Shown here one piece after another: positions 53,710-62,616 of a stretch of DNA of 64,000 nucleotides. The notes under the pieces were generated by a model, which saw only the letters and a list, made by a program, of their open reading frames with translations, did not search any database and had not been told where the DNA came from. Every line of letters begins with the position of its first letter. The stretch's first letter is position 1. Origin of the DNA: Desulfosporosinus fructosivorans (lineage in GTDB: Bacteria > Bacillota > Desulfitobacteriia > Desulfitobacteriales > Desulfitobacteriaceae); the NCBI RefSeq assembly GCF_004766045.1, contig NZ_SPQQ01000009.1:1-64000 (forward strand). Reading direction: 5' to 3'. The translations under genes were made by a program, and so were the position numbers.

Positions 53710-54806
53710 AAATAGTATGCTTTTAAACCCTCAATAAGCCGCTGCATGGCGAGGACATCTTTGATCGCTACCCGAATAAAGTCCCCAGGAAGACCTGTAA
53801 AGTTGGCACAATCACGAACAAGAATCCCTTGCTCTCCCAAATGTTGAATCAATTCTCTGGAGGTGTGATTTAAAACCTCGATCAAAGCAAAATTTACAGT
53901 GGTTGGCCAAAGTCGTAAATGTAAGAAACCACATTGAGTAAATTCTCGGTAAAATACTGACCTGCTCTCCCCTAACTTTTCCCGAACAACTTCTGGAAAC
54001 TTCGAATCCTCTAGTGAAGTAATCCCGGCATGCTGGGCAAGCACATTAACGGACCAAGGATCGCGGTATTGATCGAATTTAGCCAGTAAAGACGGATGCG
54101 CAAAAACTGTGCCTAAACGCAAACCTGGTAAACTGTAGAATTTTGTCAACGAGTACAAGACAAGGAGGTGTTCGTTGGTTTTAAGATAAGTGCGAGAGGA
54201 CTGGCGTAACTCGTCCGGTAGGAAATCAAGGAAAGATTCATCGAAAAGAATACGACATCCTAACTCTTTCGTTAGACGAAGAATTCGTTCAAACATATCT
54301 TTATCGAGTAGACTCCCCGTCGGATTATGGGGGGAACAGAGAAAGAGTAAATCACACCCATTAAGGTATTCCCGCCACAGTTGGTCAAAAGAATTCTCGT
54401 CACTGGAGCTATTTCTGCATCCACTGAATTTATCCCAGCCCTCCGGGCCTAAGGGGATATAGCTCACTTCAGATCCAACAGAGCGTGCAGCCCGTTCGTA
54501 TTCACTAAACGTGGGGATGGGGATGACTACTTTTTTAGGTTTTAACGCTTGCACAATTGTGAATATCAAATCCCCTGCTCCGTTACCCACCATTATCGAG
54601 TCAATCGGTATTCCAAGATGGTTGGAAAGTGTTTTTCTTAACACTCGGCTTTCAGGATCGGGATAATTAACAATATCGACCATTCCTTCTTGCAAGGACT
54701 TCCAAACCCCCTGTGGCGGTCCAAAAGGATTAATGTTGGCAGAAAGGTCAATAAATGAATCCAAACCATATAATTCTTGAGCTTTGCGGAGATTTCCACC
54801 GTGCAT
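53697..54806 (-). CDS. cobD: L-threonine-O-3-phosphate decarboxylase (PLP)
   Basis: 369 residues from MHGGNLR. A class I aminotransferase-fold enzyme related to HisC: DLSANINPFGPPQGVW opens the family, then NPTGSLLDKD and the PLP lysine in LVLYSLTKFYSLPGLRLG, with the Arg-containing IRVAIKDV near the C-terminus. CobD makes (R)-1-amino-2-propanol phosphate, the arm that CbiB attaches to cobyric acid. The start uses GGGGTGA and overlaps the gap to the kinase gene by only 4 nt, so it is co-translated. Its L-threonine phosphate substrate is made by the adjoining PduX-like kinase, which supports this over HisC. Confidence 0.9.
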   Translation of the reverse strand: MHGGNLRKAQELYGLDSFIDLSANINPFGPPQGVWKSLQEGMVDIVNYPDPESRVLRKTLSNHLGIPIDSIMVGNGAGDLIFTIVQALKPKKVVIPIPTFSEYERAARSVGSEVSYIPLGPEGWDKFSGCRNSSSDENSFDQLWREYLNGCDLLFLCSPHNPTGSLLDKDMFERILRLTKELGCRILFDESFLDFLPDELRQSSRTYLKTNEHLLVLYSLTKFYSLPGLRLGTVFAHPSLLAKFDQYRDPWSVNVLAQHAGITSLEDSKFPEVVREKLGESRSVFYREFTQCGFLHLRLWPTTVNFALIEVLNHTSRELIQHLGEQGILVRDCANFTGLPGDFIRVAIKDVLAMQRLIEGLKAYYLKEE

Positions 54807-54810
54807 AGTT

Positions 54811-55734
54811 TCACCCCGTATTTTCAGTTTTTTCCTTCTTTGGTACCACAATTCCACCAGAATGACTGTTGAAGATATCAAGGTACGCTGGGGTAAACTG
54901 TTGATTTACCTCAAGTCTCAAGTTCTTGCGAATCTCGGAACTGGGAAAGTCATCAATTGGAAATACTCCAGCCAACAGTGTTCCACTATGAGCTGTAACA
55001 ACACCGAGCCCTCCTTTTTGAAGCACCCAGCTTAAGAAGGGCTCAAATTGCGATTTCATATTAATATCTAAATTACAGCGTGCACTGATCGTTCCGGCGA
55101 CAGCTAATTTTTCCAAGTCAGTTTGTTCTATGCCTTCACGGGCTAAGGTATAAGCCCTTGTAATTTCGGCTTCATTAAATCGATAATGCTCCGCTAATCC
55201 CGGCCTGGCATTAAAGACTTTTGTATCGATTGCTCCACCCCAATCTAAGGCGAGAAACAGGGCGGGGACAGCGGGCCCCAGTACGCGGTGGTTGTGTCTA
55301 TGCACATGTTCAATCTCCGTGATTCCAGGGAACATCACACTATCGCTCGGTTCAATTCGCAATGCAAAATGTGCCAAGCGATCAGGAACGGGAGCTTCTC
55401 CTAGGGCAATCAAAGCGGCAGCAACTACGGCAGTAATGTCGGCCGTTGAGCTAGCCATCCCTTTACCCTCCGGAAGCTGCTGTAAAAATTCTACTTTACC
55501 GCTTAACGCAGGCAGACCGAGGTCCTCTTTAAGCAATTCCAAGACCTGTAAGGATTTTAATTTACCAAGAGGAAGATCCCAGCCCGTGGCATGCATATTC
55601 AAGGCCACTTTGGCCTCGGAAAAACGATCAATGGGACAATCAAGGAGAAATGGGATTCCTTTTCGAGCCCCTTGTACCCATTCTCCACACGTCCCTGGAC
55701 AGCGGGCCAACCCGATAGCGAAATCCATTAGCAT
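54811..55734 (-). CDS. pduX: L-threonine kinase (GHMP superfamily, PduX-like)
   Basis: 307 residues. GHMP kinase with ARCPGTCGEWVQGARKGIPF at the N-terminus and the ATP-binding PEGKGMASSTADITAV (about 88-104), a G-x-G-x-x-S-S/T pattern. Family PduX phosphorylates L-threonine for the aminopropanol arm of cobalamin. Its position immediately before cobD and after cbiA agrees. The first two in-frame ATGs are two codons apart and cannot be separated by sequence alone. Confidence 0.88.
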   Translation of the reverse strand: MLMDFAIGLARCPGTCGEWVQGARKGIPFLLDCPIDRFSEAKVALNMHATGWDLPLGKLKSLQVLELLKEDLGLPALSGKVEFLQQLPEGKGMASSTADITAVVAAALIALGEAPVPDRLAHFALRIEPSDSVMFPGITEIEHVHRHNHRVLGPAVPALFLALDWGGAIDTKVFNARPGLAEHYRFNEAEITRAYTLAREGIEQTDLEKLAVAGTISARCNLDINMKSQFEPFLSWVLQKGGLGVVTAHSGTLLAGVFPIDDFPSSEIRKNLRLEVNQQFTPAYLDIFNSHSGGIVVPKKEKTENTG

Positions 55735-55785
55735 TCAATCCCCCTACGGTTGTTAACCCAATTATCAGTATATCTTAACATCTTA

Positions 55786-57180
55786 TCATACCCCAATTTT
55801 TCTAGAACACGAAGCAAACCAGTGCTCAAGTAAACCAGATTGTCCAGAAAAATGAAGATGAAGATATGAGGCGACGATATTATCCCGGGCATATCCCTCC
55901 ATACGGTCAGGGAGGTCTCCTCTGAACAATTCATAGGCCGGCGGGAACTCGTGATCATAGGTCACCCGTGAATAATGAAACTCATGCCCTTGAACCGTTG
56001 TTCCACGGGGGCCTAAGAACGTATCTTCGCGAAGGACCCCTTTTCGATACCCAATACCTTGTAAGCGTCTTGTCATTTCTGCTTTCATGGGAATGAGACC
56101 TGCAAGTGGGACTTCTCTTCCTTCAAAATCCGTTATGGACCGTCCAAGGTACATGTATCCTCCACATTCGGCATACAGAGGTTTGCCGCTCGCAGCGTAT
56201 GATCGAAGAGAATCAAGGAAAGCAATGTTCTCGCTCAAACGGTCTAAATGAAGCTCTGGAAACCCCCCGCCAATGAAGATACCATCAAGGTCCGGTGGAA
56301 GTGCAGCGTCGTGTAAAGGGCTAAACGGTACAATCTCAAAATTCAAACGTTTTGCGAGGTCTAAAGCATCCTTGTAGTAAAAAAGGAAGGCCTCATCTAA
56401 TGCCAAGCCTAAGCGAAATTGAGGCTTCTGAGCCATCAAATCACCTTCAGTATTAACGATAGCATTTGGTTTTACAAAAATAGACTCATCGAGATCTGGT
56501 GCACCTAACATAATGCGTTCGACTTGCTCTAAATCGACGTGTTTAGTTACAAGCTCTGATAGTGTCTCAATAAAGCCCTCTAATAATCCACTCTCCCCCA
56601 CCGGAACCAATCCTAAATGCCGTTCAGGAAGATGCAGTGCGGCTTCTTTCGGGAGCACCCCGAGGACAGGAATCTGCAAATCATTCAGGGACTCTCTAAG
56701 TATTTTTTCTTGGGCAGTCGATTTAACGCGGTTAAGGATAACTCCTTGAAGGCTTACATTAGGGTCATATGTATTAAATCCGTGAACTAAGGCCGCCACG
56801 CTGCGGGACATCGAGGAGGCATCGACAATGAGAATAATGGGAGCTTGAAGGAGTTTTGCCAGATCAGCTGTACTTCCAAAACCCGCTGTTCCACTCATAC
56901 CATCAAACAAGCCCATTACTCCCTCAATCACCGCCCAAGAATTCTCAGCGCTTTGAGCAAAGACGGAAGGGAGATGATCACCGAGAAGCCAACGGTCAAG
57001 ATTGCGGGAAGGTCTACCCGTTGCTGCCGCATGATAACTAGGATCGATGTAATCCGGCCCAACCTTGTACCCTTGAATCGGGCGTTCGCGCTTTTTCAAG
57101 GCCGCCATTAGACCCGTAGCAAGGGTCGTTTTTCCTACTCCGCTATGCGTTCCCGCTAGAACAATCCGTGGAATCTTCAT
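55786..57180 (-). CDS. cbiA: Cobyrinate a,c-diamide synthase
   Basis: 464 residues from MKIPRIV. N-terminal P-loop (AGTHSGVGKTTLATG) of the dethiobiotin synthetase type, DLAKLLQAPIILIVDASSMSRS, then a C-terminal glutamine amidotransferase domain (GGGFPELH, AECGGYMYLGR with the nucleophilic Cys, and the H-x-E-like HEFHYS). It amidates the a and c side chains with ATP and glutamine. The AAGGAG site 7 nt before ATG selects the start over one 18 codons earlier. It precedes pduX by 51 nt. Confidence 0.94.
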   Translation of the reverse strand: MKIPRIVLAGTHSGVGKTTLATGLMAALKKRERPIQGYKVGPDYIDPSYHAAATGRPSRNLDRWLLGDHLPSVFAQSAENSWAVIEGVMGLFDGMSGTAGFGSTADLAKLLQAPIILIVDASSMSRSVAALVHGFNTYDPNVSLQGVILNRVKSTAQEKILRESLNDLQIPVLGVLPKEAALHLPERHLGLVPVGESGLLEGFIETLSELVTKHVDLEQVERIMLGAPDLDESIFVKPNAIVNTEGDLMAQKPQFRLGLALDEAFLFYYKDALDLAKRLNFEIVPFSPLHDAALPPDLDGIFIGGGFPELHLDRLSENIAFLDSLRSYAASGKPLYAECGGYMYLGRSITDFEGREVPLAGLIPMKAEMTRRLQGIGYRKGVLREDTFLGPRGTTVQGHEFHYSRVTYDHEFPPAYELFRGDLPDRMEGYARDNIVASYLHLHFSGQSGLLEHWFASCSRKIGV

Positions 57181-57197
57181 GCTATATCTCCTTTCCA

Positions 57198-57294
57198 ATT
57201 CGTGGTTCATCGTTCGTATTTTCGTAGTTCGCATATTCGTGATTCAAAGTTCACGAAGTGTATATTCCATTCGCGCCTCGTACTTCGAGCCTCG
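57198..57294. repeat. Degenerate 7-bp repeat block between cbiB and cbiA
   Basis: The spacer is built of 7-nt units near ATTCGTG / GTTCGTA: ATTCGTG, GTTCATC, GTTCGTA, then less exact units to GTTCACG, and later ATTCGCG, CCTCGTA. Phase slips by one base occur. It fills nearly the whole gap and contains no promoter or terminator. The same unit builds the block at 59924-60040. Confidence 0.75.
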
Positions 57295-58266
57295 CTAAAT
57301 TAAGTAAGCTATTATAAGAGCGGGTAAAAGAGATAACCAAGTCGCCGTACGTACCAAATGACGACATCGCACAATGTCTAAGGCGTTCACGGGATGAAGA
57401 ACATCCCCCATCTCTGCGCGATGATGAGGCTTCCCATGATAAATATTAATGCCCCCTAGCTGAACGCCTAATAACCCAGCAACAATACTTTCAGGATTAC
57501 CGCCGTTTGGACTAGGGTGACCGGAGGCATCACGTCTCCATATTCGATAAGCCTGACGGACCGGCATCCGCCTCAACCAGCCTGCTAAAAGTAAGAGGAA
57601 GACCGATAACCGTGCGGGTACATAATTAGCCCAATCGTCCGTCCGGGCAGAGAACCAACCAAACTCCTCATACCGATCGTTTCGGTAACCGACCATCGAA
57701 TCCAATGTGCTAATTGCTTTGAAAGCCATTGCCAGCGGAGCACCACCTAAAGCTGCATATAAAAGTGGCGAAAGAATCCCATCGACAAAGTTTTCTGCGA
57801 GAGTTTCGATGGTTCCCCTTACAATTTCTGCTTCTGTCAGATTATCTGTGTCTCGGCTAACCAACCACGAAAGCCGTAGCCGTGCCTCGCTTAAATCACA
57901 GTGTTGGAGAGGAAGCAAAACACTCTGTCCGGCATCTAACAGGGATTTACCAGCTAAAGAAGTGAAAACAAAATAGACACTCACACCAAGGCCCAATAAA
58001 GGGTGAAGTACATTCGCTCCCAAAACTACGACCCACGTGAGCAGATATGTTCCCCCTACCACTAGGAAGGTTAGCAGGACTCCATTTCGGCGGCGTGCCT
58101 CTGGACCCCCCTGATTTAAATGATGTTCTAAAAAGCTAATGACCCTTCCAATACCCACCACGGGGTGGGGCCAGCGACGGGGATCTCCAAGCAGCTGGTC
58201 GAGAAGAAAGCCAATAAGGACAACAACCAGCGGAATAACTGAAATCATTGTAAGCGTATACATCAT
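57295..58266 (-). CDS. cbiB: Adenosylcobinamide-phosphate synthase (membrane)
   Basis: 323 residues with about five hydrophobic segments, starting at the ATG just after cbiP. DQLLGDPRRWPHPVVGIGRVI, NGVLLTFLVVGGTYLL, and the cytoplasmic GGNPESIVAGLLGVQLGG are the family motifs. CbiB condenses adenosylcobyric acid with aminopropanol phosphate, the product of cobD. It abuts cbiP (adjacent stop/start at 58266/58267), so the two are coupled. Confidence 0.92.
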   Translation of the reverse strand: MMYTLTMISVIPLVVVLIGFLLDQLLGDPRRWPHPVVGIGRVISFLEHHLNQGGPEARRRNGVLLTFLVVGGTYLLTWVVVLGANVLHPLLGLGVSVYFVFTSLAGKSLLDAGQSVLLPLQHCDLSEARLRLSWLVSRDTDNLTEAEIVRGTIETLAENFVDGILSPLLYAALGGAPLAMAFKAISTLDSMVGYRNDRYEEFGWFSARTDDWANYVPARLSVFLLLLAGWLRRMPVRQAYRIWRRDASGHPSPNGGNPESIVAGLLGVQLGGINIYHGKPHHRAEMGDVLHPVNALDIVRCRHLVRTATWLSLLPALIIAYLI

Positions 58267-59868
58267 TTAAATTACCCGGTTCTTCCCTTCGAGGGAATCG
58301 TTTAAACCCTTCGCATCCTTGGACATCGCTTCTGAGTCTAACCCCATTATCGCGCGAACCCGTTCAATATCGACACTTTGACGCACTAAATCTGCTAACT
58401 CATTAAACGCCGATTCACGAAGTGCTGCCTGTGAAAGTGACATTTCAACTGGCCTAACACGATCTCTGCGCTGCCAAAGCCATCCCAACAGTGAAGTCCG
58501 TAAACCGTCATTATCAAAAATTCCATGTAAGTATGTTCCATAAGCGTTGCCCGCCTGCAAACCATCCGTGTAGGATTCTCCATTGGAAGTCAAGATGAAA
58601 AGAGGCGACTGTCCTTCGTCCAGCGTGGATCTCCCCATATGGATTTCATAGCCTGCGACGTTTTCTCCTACACATGCTTTAAAAAAGCCATGCTCTGAAA
58701 TAATCGTACCCTTACATTGAACGGTGTGTTTATGCGGTTCAAACTCCGTTACCATAGGCAGAATATCAAGACCTCTCATCTCTTCAAACTCTGACTCTGT
58801 ATGGAGCGGATCCATCACTGTGCGCCCCATCATCTGGTACCCTCCGCACACCCCAATTATTGGAACCTCTTGCTTGCAAAGGTCTTGAATTTGAGCACTT
58901 AAACCGCTCTCATGAAGAAAACGCAAATCGGCCAGGGTATTTTTACTGCCTGGAAGTATCAAAAGATCCGGTTTTCCGAGATTCGCAGCCTCAGAGACAT
59001 AGCGCAACGAGACATCCGTTTCATCCAGAAGTGCATCAAAATCCGTAAAATTAGAGATATACGGAAATCGAACCACCGCAATGTCCAATTGTTCGGCGGA
59101 GGCAACGGAGGGTTTCTCCATAGCCTCATTGAGGGCAACGGAATCTTCATCTGGAATGCGTATCTTAAAATAGGGGACAACTCCAAGCACGGGGATGCCT
59201 GTTCTCTCTTCCATAAAGTCTAAGGCTGGCTGAAGAAGCGCAAGTTCGCCTCGGAACTTATTAAAGATAATTCCTTTGATCATAGCTCGTTCCTCGGGTT
59301 CTACTAACTCCAAGGTCCCCACAACAGCAGCCAAAGCCCCACCGCGGTCAATGTCTGCCACCAACAGAACAGGTGAATTGGCCTCCATTGCCACCCGCAT
59401 ATTGACAATGTCATTCGATTTAAGATTAACCTCTGCGGGGCTTCCAGCCCCTTCAATCACGACGACCTCAAAGTCATCAAGCAACCCATGAAGGGCATCC
59501 TTCACATAGGGCCAAGTCATTCGTTGATATTCTCCGTGATAACGCAAGGCAGTCACATTCCCCTGAGACTTGCCCATAATGACGACTTGGGACCCAGTTG
59601 GACCACTTGGTTTAAGCAAAATTGGGTTCATGCGCACTTCAGGTTCAACTCCAGCAGCTTGCGCCTGAACCACTTGGGCTCTTCCCATCTCCCCACCTGT
59701 TGTCGTTACAAAAGAGTTAAGAGCCATATTCTGCGCCTTAAAAGGACTCACTAGGTACCCTTCTTGGTAAAATATTCTACAAAACGCAGCAGCGAGCACA
59801 CTTTTTCCGACACTTGACGAGGTTCCCTGGATCATGAGTCTTGCAGCTACTTTGTTATTAGAAGACAA
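58267..59868 (-). CDS. cbiP: Cobyric acid synthase
   Basis: 533 residues. N-terminal ATPase domain with IQGTSSSVGKSVLAAAFC and FKAQNMALNS, the CobQ signatures, and EGAGSPAEVNL. A C-terminal amidotransferase domain has GVCGGYQMMGR (nucleophile Cys), and YEIHMG plus GTYLHGIFDN. It adds amides to side chains b, d, e and g of adenosylcobyrinic a,c-diamide. The C-terminus has a longer polar tail than usual. It is preceded by the heptamer repeat block. Confidence 0.95.
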   Translation of the reverse strand: MSSNNKVAARLMIQGTSSSVGKSVLAAAFCRIFYQEGYLVSPFKAQNMALNSFVTTTGGEMGRAQVVQAQAAGVEPEVRMNPILLKPSGPTGSQVVIMGKSQGNVTALRYHGEYQRMTWPYVKDALHGLLDDFEVVVIEGAGSPAEVNLKSNDIVNMRVAMEANSPVLLVADIDRGGALAAVVGTLELVEPEERAMIKGIIFNKFRGELALLQPALDFMEERTGIPVLGVVPYFKIRIPDEDSVALNEAMEKPSVASAEQLDIAVVRFPYISNFTDFDALLDETDVSLRYVSEAANLGKPDLLILPGSKNTLADLRFLHESGLSAQIQDLCKQEVPIIGVCGGYQMMGRTVMDPLHTESEFEEMRGLDILPMVTEFEPHKHTVQCKGTIISEHGFFKACVGENVAGYEIHMGRSTLDEGQSPLFILTSNGESYTDGLQAGNAYGTYLHGIFDNDGLRTSLLGWLWQRRDRVRPVEMSLSQAALRESAFNELADLVRQSVDIERVRAIMGLDSEAMSKDAKGLNDSLEGKNRVI

Positions 59869-59923
59869 TCAGGCTACCCCCTTTCCCAAAAGTAATACTT
59901 TTCTACGCCCCCTACTCGACATT

Positions 59924-60040
59924 CCTGATTCATGGATGTTCATGGTTCATGGTTCATGGTTCGCTGTTCGTAGTTCGCTATTCAGAACTATGAACTAGGA
60001 ACTACGAACTACGAATTACGAATTACGAACTACGAATTAG
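59924..60040. repeat. Heptamer repeat array with an inverted half, between cbiC and cbiP
   Basis: The plus strand reads three exact GTTCATG units, then GTTCGCT, GTTCGTA, GTTCGCT and ATTCAGA, followed by ACTATGA, ACTAGGA, ACTACGA twice, ATTACGA twice, ACTACGA and ATTAG. The second half is roughly the reverse complement of the first (TCGTAGT is a rotation of GTTCGTA), so the block can fold as a long imperfect hairpin. It ends at the cbiC stop. Confidence 0.88.
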
Positions 60041-60675
60041 TGGGCAAGTTGCTTTAAGGCAGTATAAATTAACGCATTGACTACCGTCGCGGCGAGAGGG
60101 CTTCCTCCTCGCGTTCCAAGTACCGTAATCGAAGGGATGGACTGACGCTCCCACAGTATGTCCTTTGACTCTTTAGCTCCGACAAAACCAACTGGTATAC
60201 CGATAATCAGGGCCGGACATGTTTCTGGATTCTCGGCTAAACGTAAGACTTCGAGTAGTGCCGTTGGCGCATTGCCAATTGCTACGATTGAGCCACGCAG
60301 ACTCTCCGGATGCATACGGAAAGCTGTCATTGAGCGTGTGATTCCCCATTCCTTGGCTTGTTCAGCAACTCCTGGGGCATTAAGAAAGCTTTGTACTGAT
60401 CCACCTAACGATTTAAGTTTCTCTTTAGAAATGCCGGCGCGAACCATCTCTACATCTGTAATGACGTTTGCACCCTCCTTCAGCGCCTTGAGTCCACAAG
60501 CTATCGCTCGAGGATGAATCGCTATGACTTGTTCAAGTGAAGGATCTCCACAGGTATGAATTAATCGTTCAACGACTGGAAATTCATCCTCTGACCAAGG
60601 TCGTGTTATGCCAGCCCGAATAATGCGCATACTTTCAGTCTCTATTTGTCCCGGATTTAAAATAAAATCGATCAT
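60037..60675 (-). CDS. cbiC: Cobalt-precorrin-8 methylmutase
   Basis: 212 residues. VERLIHTCGDPSLEQVI holds the catalytic His of the family, followed by GANVITDVEMVRAGI and NAPTALLEVLRL with GIPVGFVGAKESK and TVLGTRGGSPLAATVVNAL. CbiC moves the C-11 methyl to C-12, giving cobyrinate. It overlaps cbiX by 4 nt (ATGA), which couples them. Confidence 0.94.
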   Translation of the reverse strand: MIDFILNPGQIETESMRIIRAGITRPWSEDEFPVVERLIHTCGDPSLEQVIAIHPRAIACGLKALKEGANVITDVEMVRAGISKEKLKSLGGSVQSFLNAPGVAEQAKEWGITRSMTAFRMHPESLRGSIVAIGNAPTALLEVLRLAENPETCPALIIGIPVGFVGAKESKDILWERQSIPSITVLGTRGGSPLAATVVNALIYTALKQLAH

Positions 60676-61040
60676 TCGTTCACTGCTCCTCTGATGCGTT
60701 GAGCGGCCAGATTTGCGATGCCGTCATCTGCTCCCAGTTCTTTAGTAAATACGATCTCTACGTTCGGATGTTGTTCGCGAATTTCACGCAATTCTTCATG
60801 GATATCTACTGTCACGTGAATTCCTCGAAACAGAAAGAGAGGCATCACGACAATATGCAAGGCGCCTTCCGAAATTTTCGCCTGTACCGCTTCTGGAAGG
60901 CTGGGGTGGTCATGAGCCATATAAGCTGGCGTAACTGTTTGCCCCATGATAAGACTTACCTTTTTAGCGACCTCTAAAAGTCCTTGGTTTGCTTCTGCAC
61001 GGCGGCTACCGTGACCTAGAATAATGATTTCTGACTTCAT
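60672..61040 (-). CDS. cbiX: Sirohydrochlorin cobaltochelatase, short form
   Basis: 122 residues, the small CbiX(S) type that works as a homodimer. LGHGSRRAEANQ has the first metal His, and VVMPLFLFRGIHVTVDI the second near the C-terminus. It inserts cobalt into sirohydrochlorin. The oxygen-independent route needs this early cobalt insertion. It overlaps the cbiJ stop by 4 nt. Confidence 0.93.
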   Translation of the reverse strand: MKSEIIILGHGSRRAEANQGLLEVAKKVSLIMGQTVTPAYMAHDHPSLPEAVQAKISEGALHIVVMPLFLFRGIHVTVDIHEELREIREQHPNVEIVFTKELGADDGIANLAAQRIRGAVNE

Positions 61041-61795
61041 TGTATCTCCTCCAAATGTTTAATAAACTGAGCTAGTGAACTTTCTTGCGCCTCAGTAACG
61101 GGTCGTTTTAGGATAACTAATGGAATATTTAAGCGGTGACAGGCCTGTACCTTTTCAAGGGTTCCTCCAACTTTGCCACTCTCTTTAGTTACCACGACAT
61201 CAATCCTTAATTGCTTAAACATCGCTTCGTCCCACTCTTGGGAAAAAGGACCTTGAGCGGCGATGATTTGATTCGGTTTGAACCCTAAGAGTTCACAGCG
61301 CGCCAACACCTCGGAAGTTGGAAGGACGCGAACATATAGTCTTTTGTCTTGCAAAGCAGATTGAGATACCCACTCAGGCAAGGCATTGCTTCCGGTAGTG
61401 AGCAGAATTCGATGCCCAAGCTTTGCAGCTCTTACGGCCGCATTTGGAATGTTTTCTGCCCAATGAATCAAGGGATTTTCCTCTAGCTCTAACGATGATC
61501 GCTGCCAACACATATAGGGGATTGCTCGTTCTTCGCAGACCTTTTTTGCAATTTCTTTAACTCGTACTGCGTAGGGGTGAGTTGCATCCACAATAGCAGC
61601 AAACCCTCCGCCCTCTACTAGGTCTATGAGAGCCTGAGCATCCATTGCGCCAGAACGTACTTGGAGACCTTGCTCTTGAGCTAAATCCGCACCATAGGAG
61701 GTCACAGTCGAAACTAAAATATCATGACCGCGTCTCATAAGGGCATCCGCTAGTTCTCGACCATCCTCCGTGCCGGCCAAGACTAAAAGCTTCAC
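61037..61795 (-). CDS. cbiJ: Cobalt-precorrin-6A reductase
   Basis: 252 residues. An N-terminal GTEDGRELADALM (the G-T-x-(D/E)-x-R motif), VDATHPYAVRVKEIA, YMCWQRSSLEL and C-terminal VTKESGKVGGTLEKVQACH match the CobK/CbiJ family, which reduces precorrin-6A with NAD(P)H. It overlaps cbiX and cbiH by 4 nt on either side. Confidence 0.92.
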   Translation of the reverse strand: MKLLVLAGTEDGRELADALMRRGHDILVSTVTSYGADLAQEQGLQVRSGAMDAQALIDLVEGGGFAAIVDATHPYAVRVKEIAKKVCEERAIPYMCWQRSSLELEENPLIHWAENIPNAAVRAAKLGHRILLTTGSNALPEWVSQSALQDKRLYVRVLPTSEVLARCELLGFKPNQIIAAQGPFSQEWDEAMFKQLRIDVVVTKESGKVGGTLEKVQACHRLNIPLVILKRPVTEAQESSLAQFIKHLEEIQ

Positions 61796-62616
61796 AGCAT
61801 ATATCCTCGAGGGGTAACCATATAAGGTCCTAGCATACGGGTTTGAGAGTTCCCGATAATAACGGTGGTCAGCATGTCTATGGGATGATTCGTGAAATCA
61901 GCAAGTGTGGTAATTTGCACACTGGACTCATCGCCCCGTAAGGCCTCCCTGACCAAGCCAACAGGGGTTTCGGGACTCCTGTAGCGCAGAAGGATCTCGC
62001 GAGTTGTCTCAATATGCTGCGTACGTCCTTTGCTTTTCGGGTTATATATAGCCAGGATGAAATCCCCTTCAGCGGCTAGTCGCACGCGTTTCTCAATGAC
62101 TTCCCAAGGGGTTAAGAGATCGCTTAAGCTTATGACAGCAAAGTCATGCATCAACGGTGCCCCTAGCATAGAAGCTGCCGCGCTAGCCGCCGTAACTCCC
62201 GGAATGATCTCTAGGGGAAGGTCCAGAAGACCTTCTTGATCAAGACACTCAATAAGAATACCAGCCATACCGTAAACTCCAGCATCTCCACTACTAATAA
62301 CGGCAACACTGTGTCCCTCGGCGGCTAAACGTATGGCCTCTCGGCAACGGTCAATTTCTTGACGCATCCCAGTAGCAACAATTTGCTGATGAGTTATTAA
62401 GGGGCGAATAAGGTCAATGTAAGTTTTATAACCAACGATGAATTCGACTTCATTTAAGACTGACTGAACACGTGCGGTCATATGGTCAGGGTCTCCTGGT
62501 CCGATGCCCACGATAAAGAGTTTTCCACGCTGATCGCTACTGTGACTCCCCGACCCTTGAATTTCGGTAGAATTAGCCGTCCCTTTTGAGTTCCCAGTAA
62601 GCTCGCTGCTTCGCAT
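61792..62616 (-). CDS. cbiH: Cobalt-precorrin-3B C17-methyltransferase
   Basis: 274 residues. The SAM-binding tetrapyrrole methylase fold starts with LFIVGIGPGDPDHMT and later has the SSGDAGVYGMAG and GVTAASAAASMLGAPL motifs. It methylates C-17 and contracts the ring. The first 30 residues, which are polar, overlap the 3' end of cbiG by 139 nt in another frame; conserved sequence needs a start at or before residue 32. It overlaps cbiJ by 4 nt. Confidence 0.92.
   Translation of the reverse strand: MRSSELTGNSKGTANSTEIQGSGSHSSDQRGKLFIVGIGPGDPDHMTARVQSVLNEVEFIVGYKTYIDLIRPLITHQQIVATGMRQEIDRCREAIRLAAEGHSVAVISSGDAGVYGMAGILIECLDQEGLLDLPLEIIPGVTAASAAASMLGAPLMHDFAVISLSDLLTPWEVIEKRVRLAAEGDFILAIYNPKSKGRTQHIETTREILLRYRSPETPVGLVREALRGDESSVQITTLADFTNHPIDMLTTVIIGNSQTRMLGPYMVTPRGYML

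Noticed and set aside
53697..54806. HisC (histidinol-phosphate aminotransferase)
   Set aside because: The fold is shared, but the position after pduX and cbiA inside the cobalamin operon makes CobD the better call.
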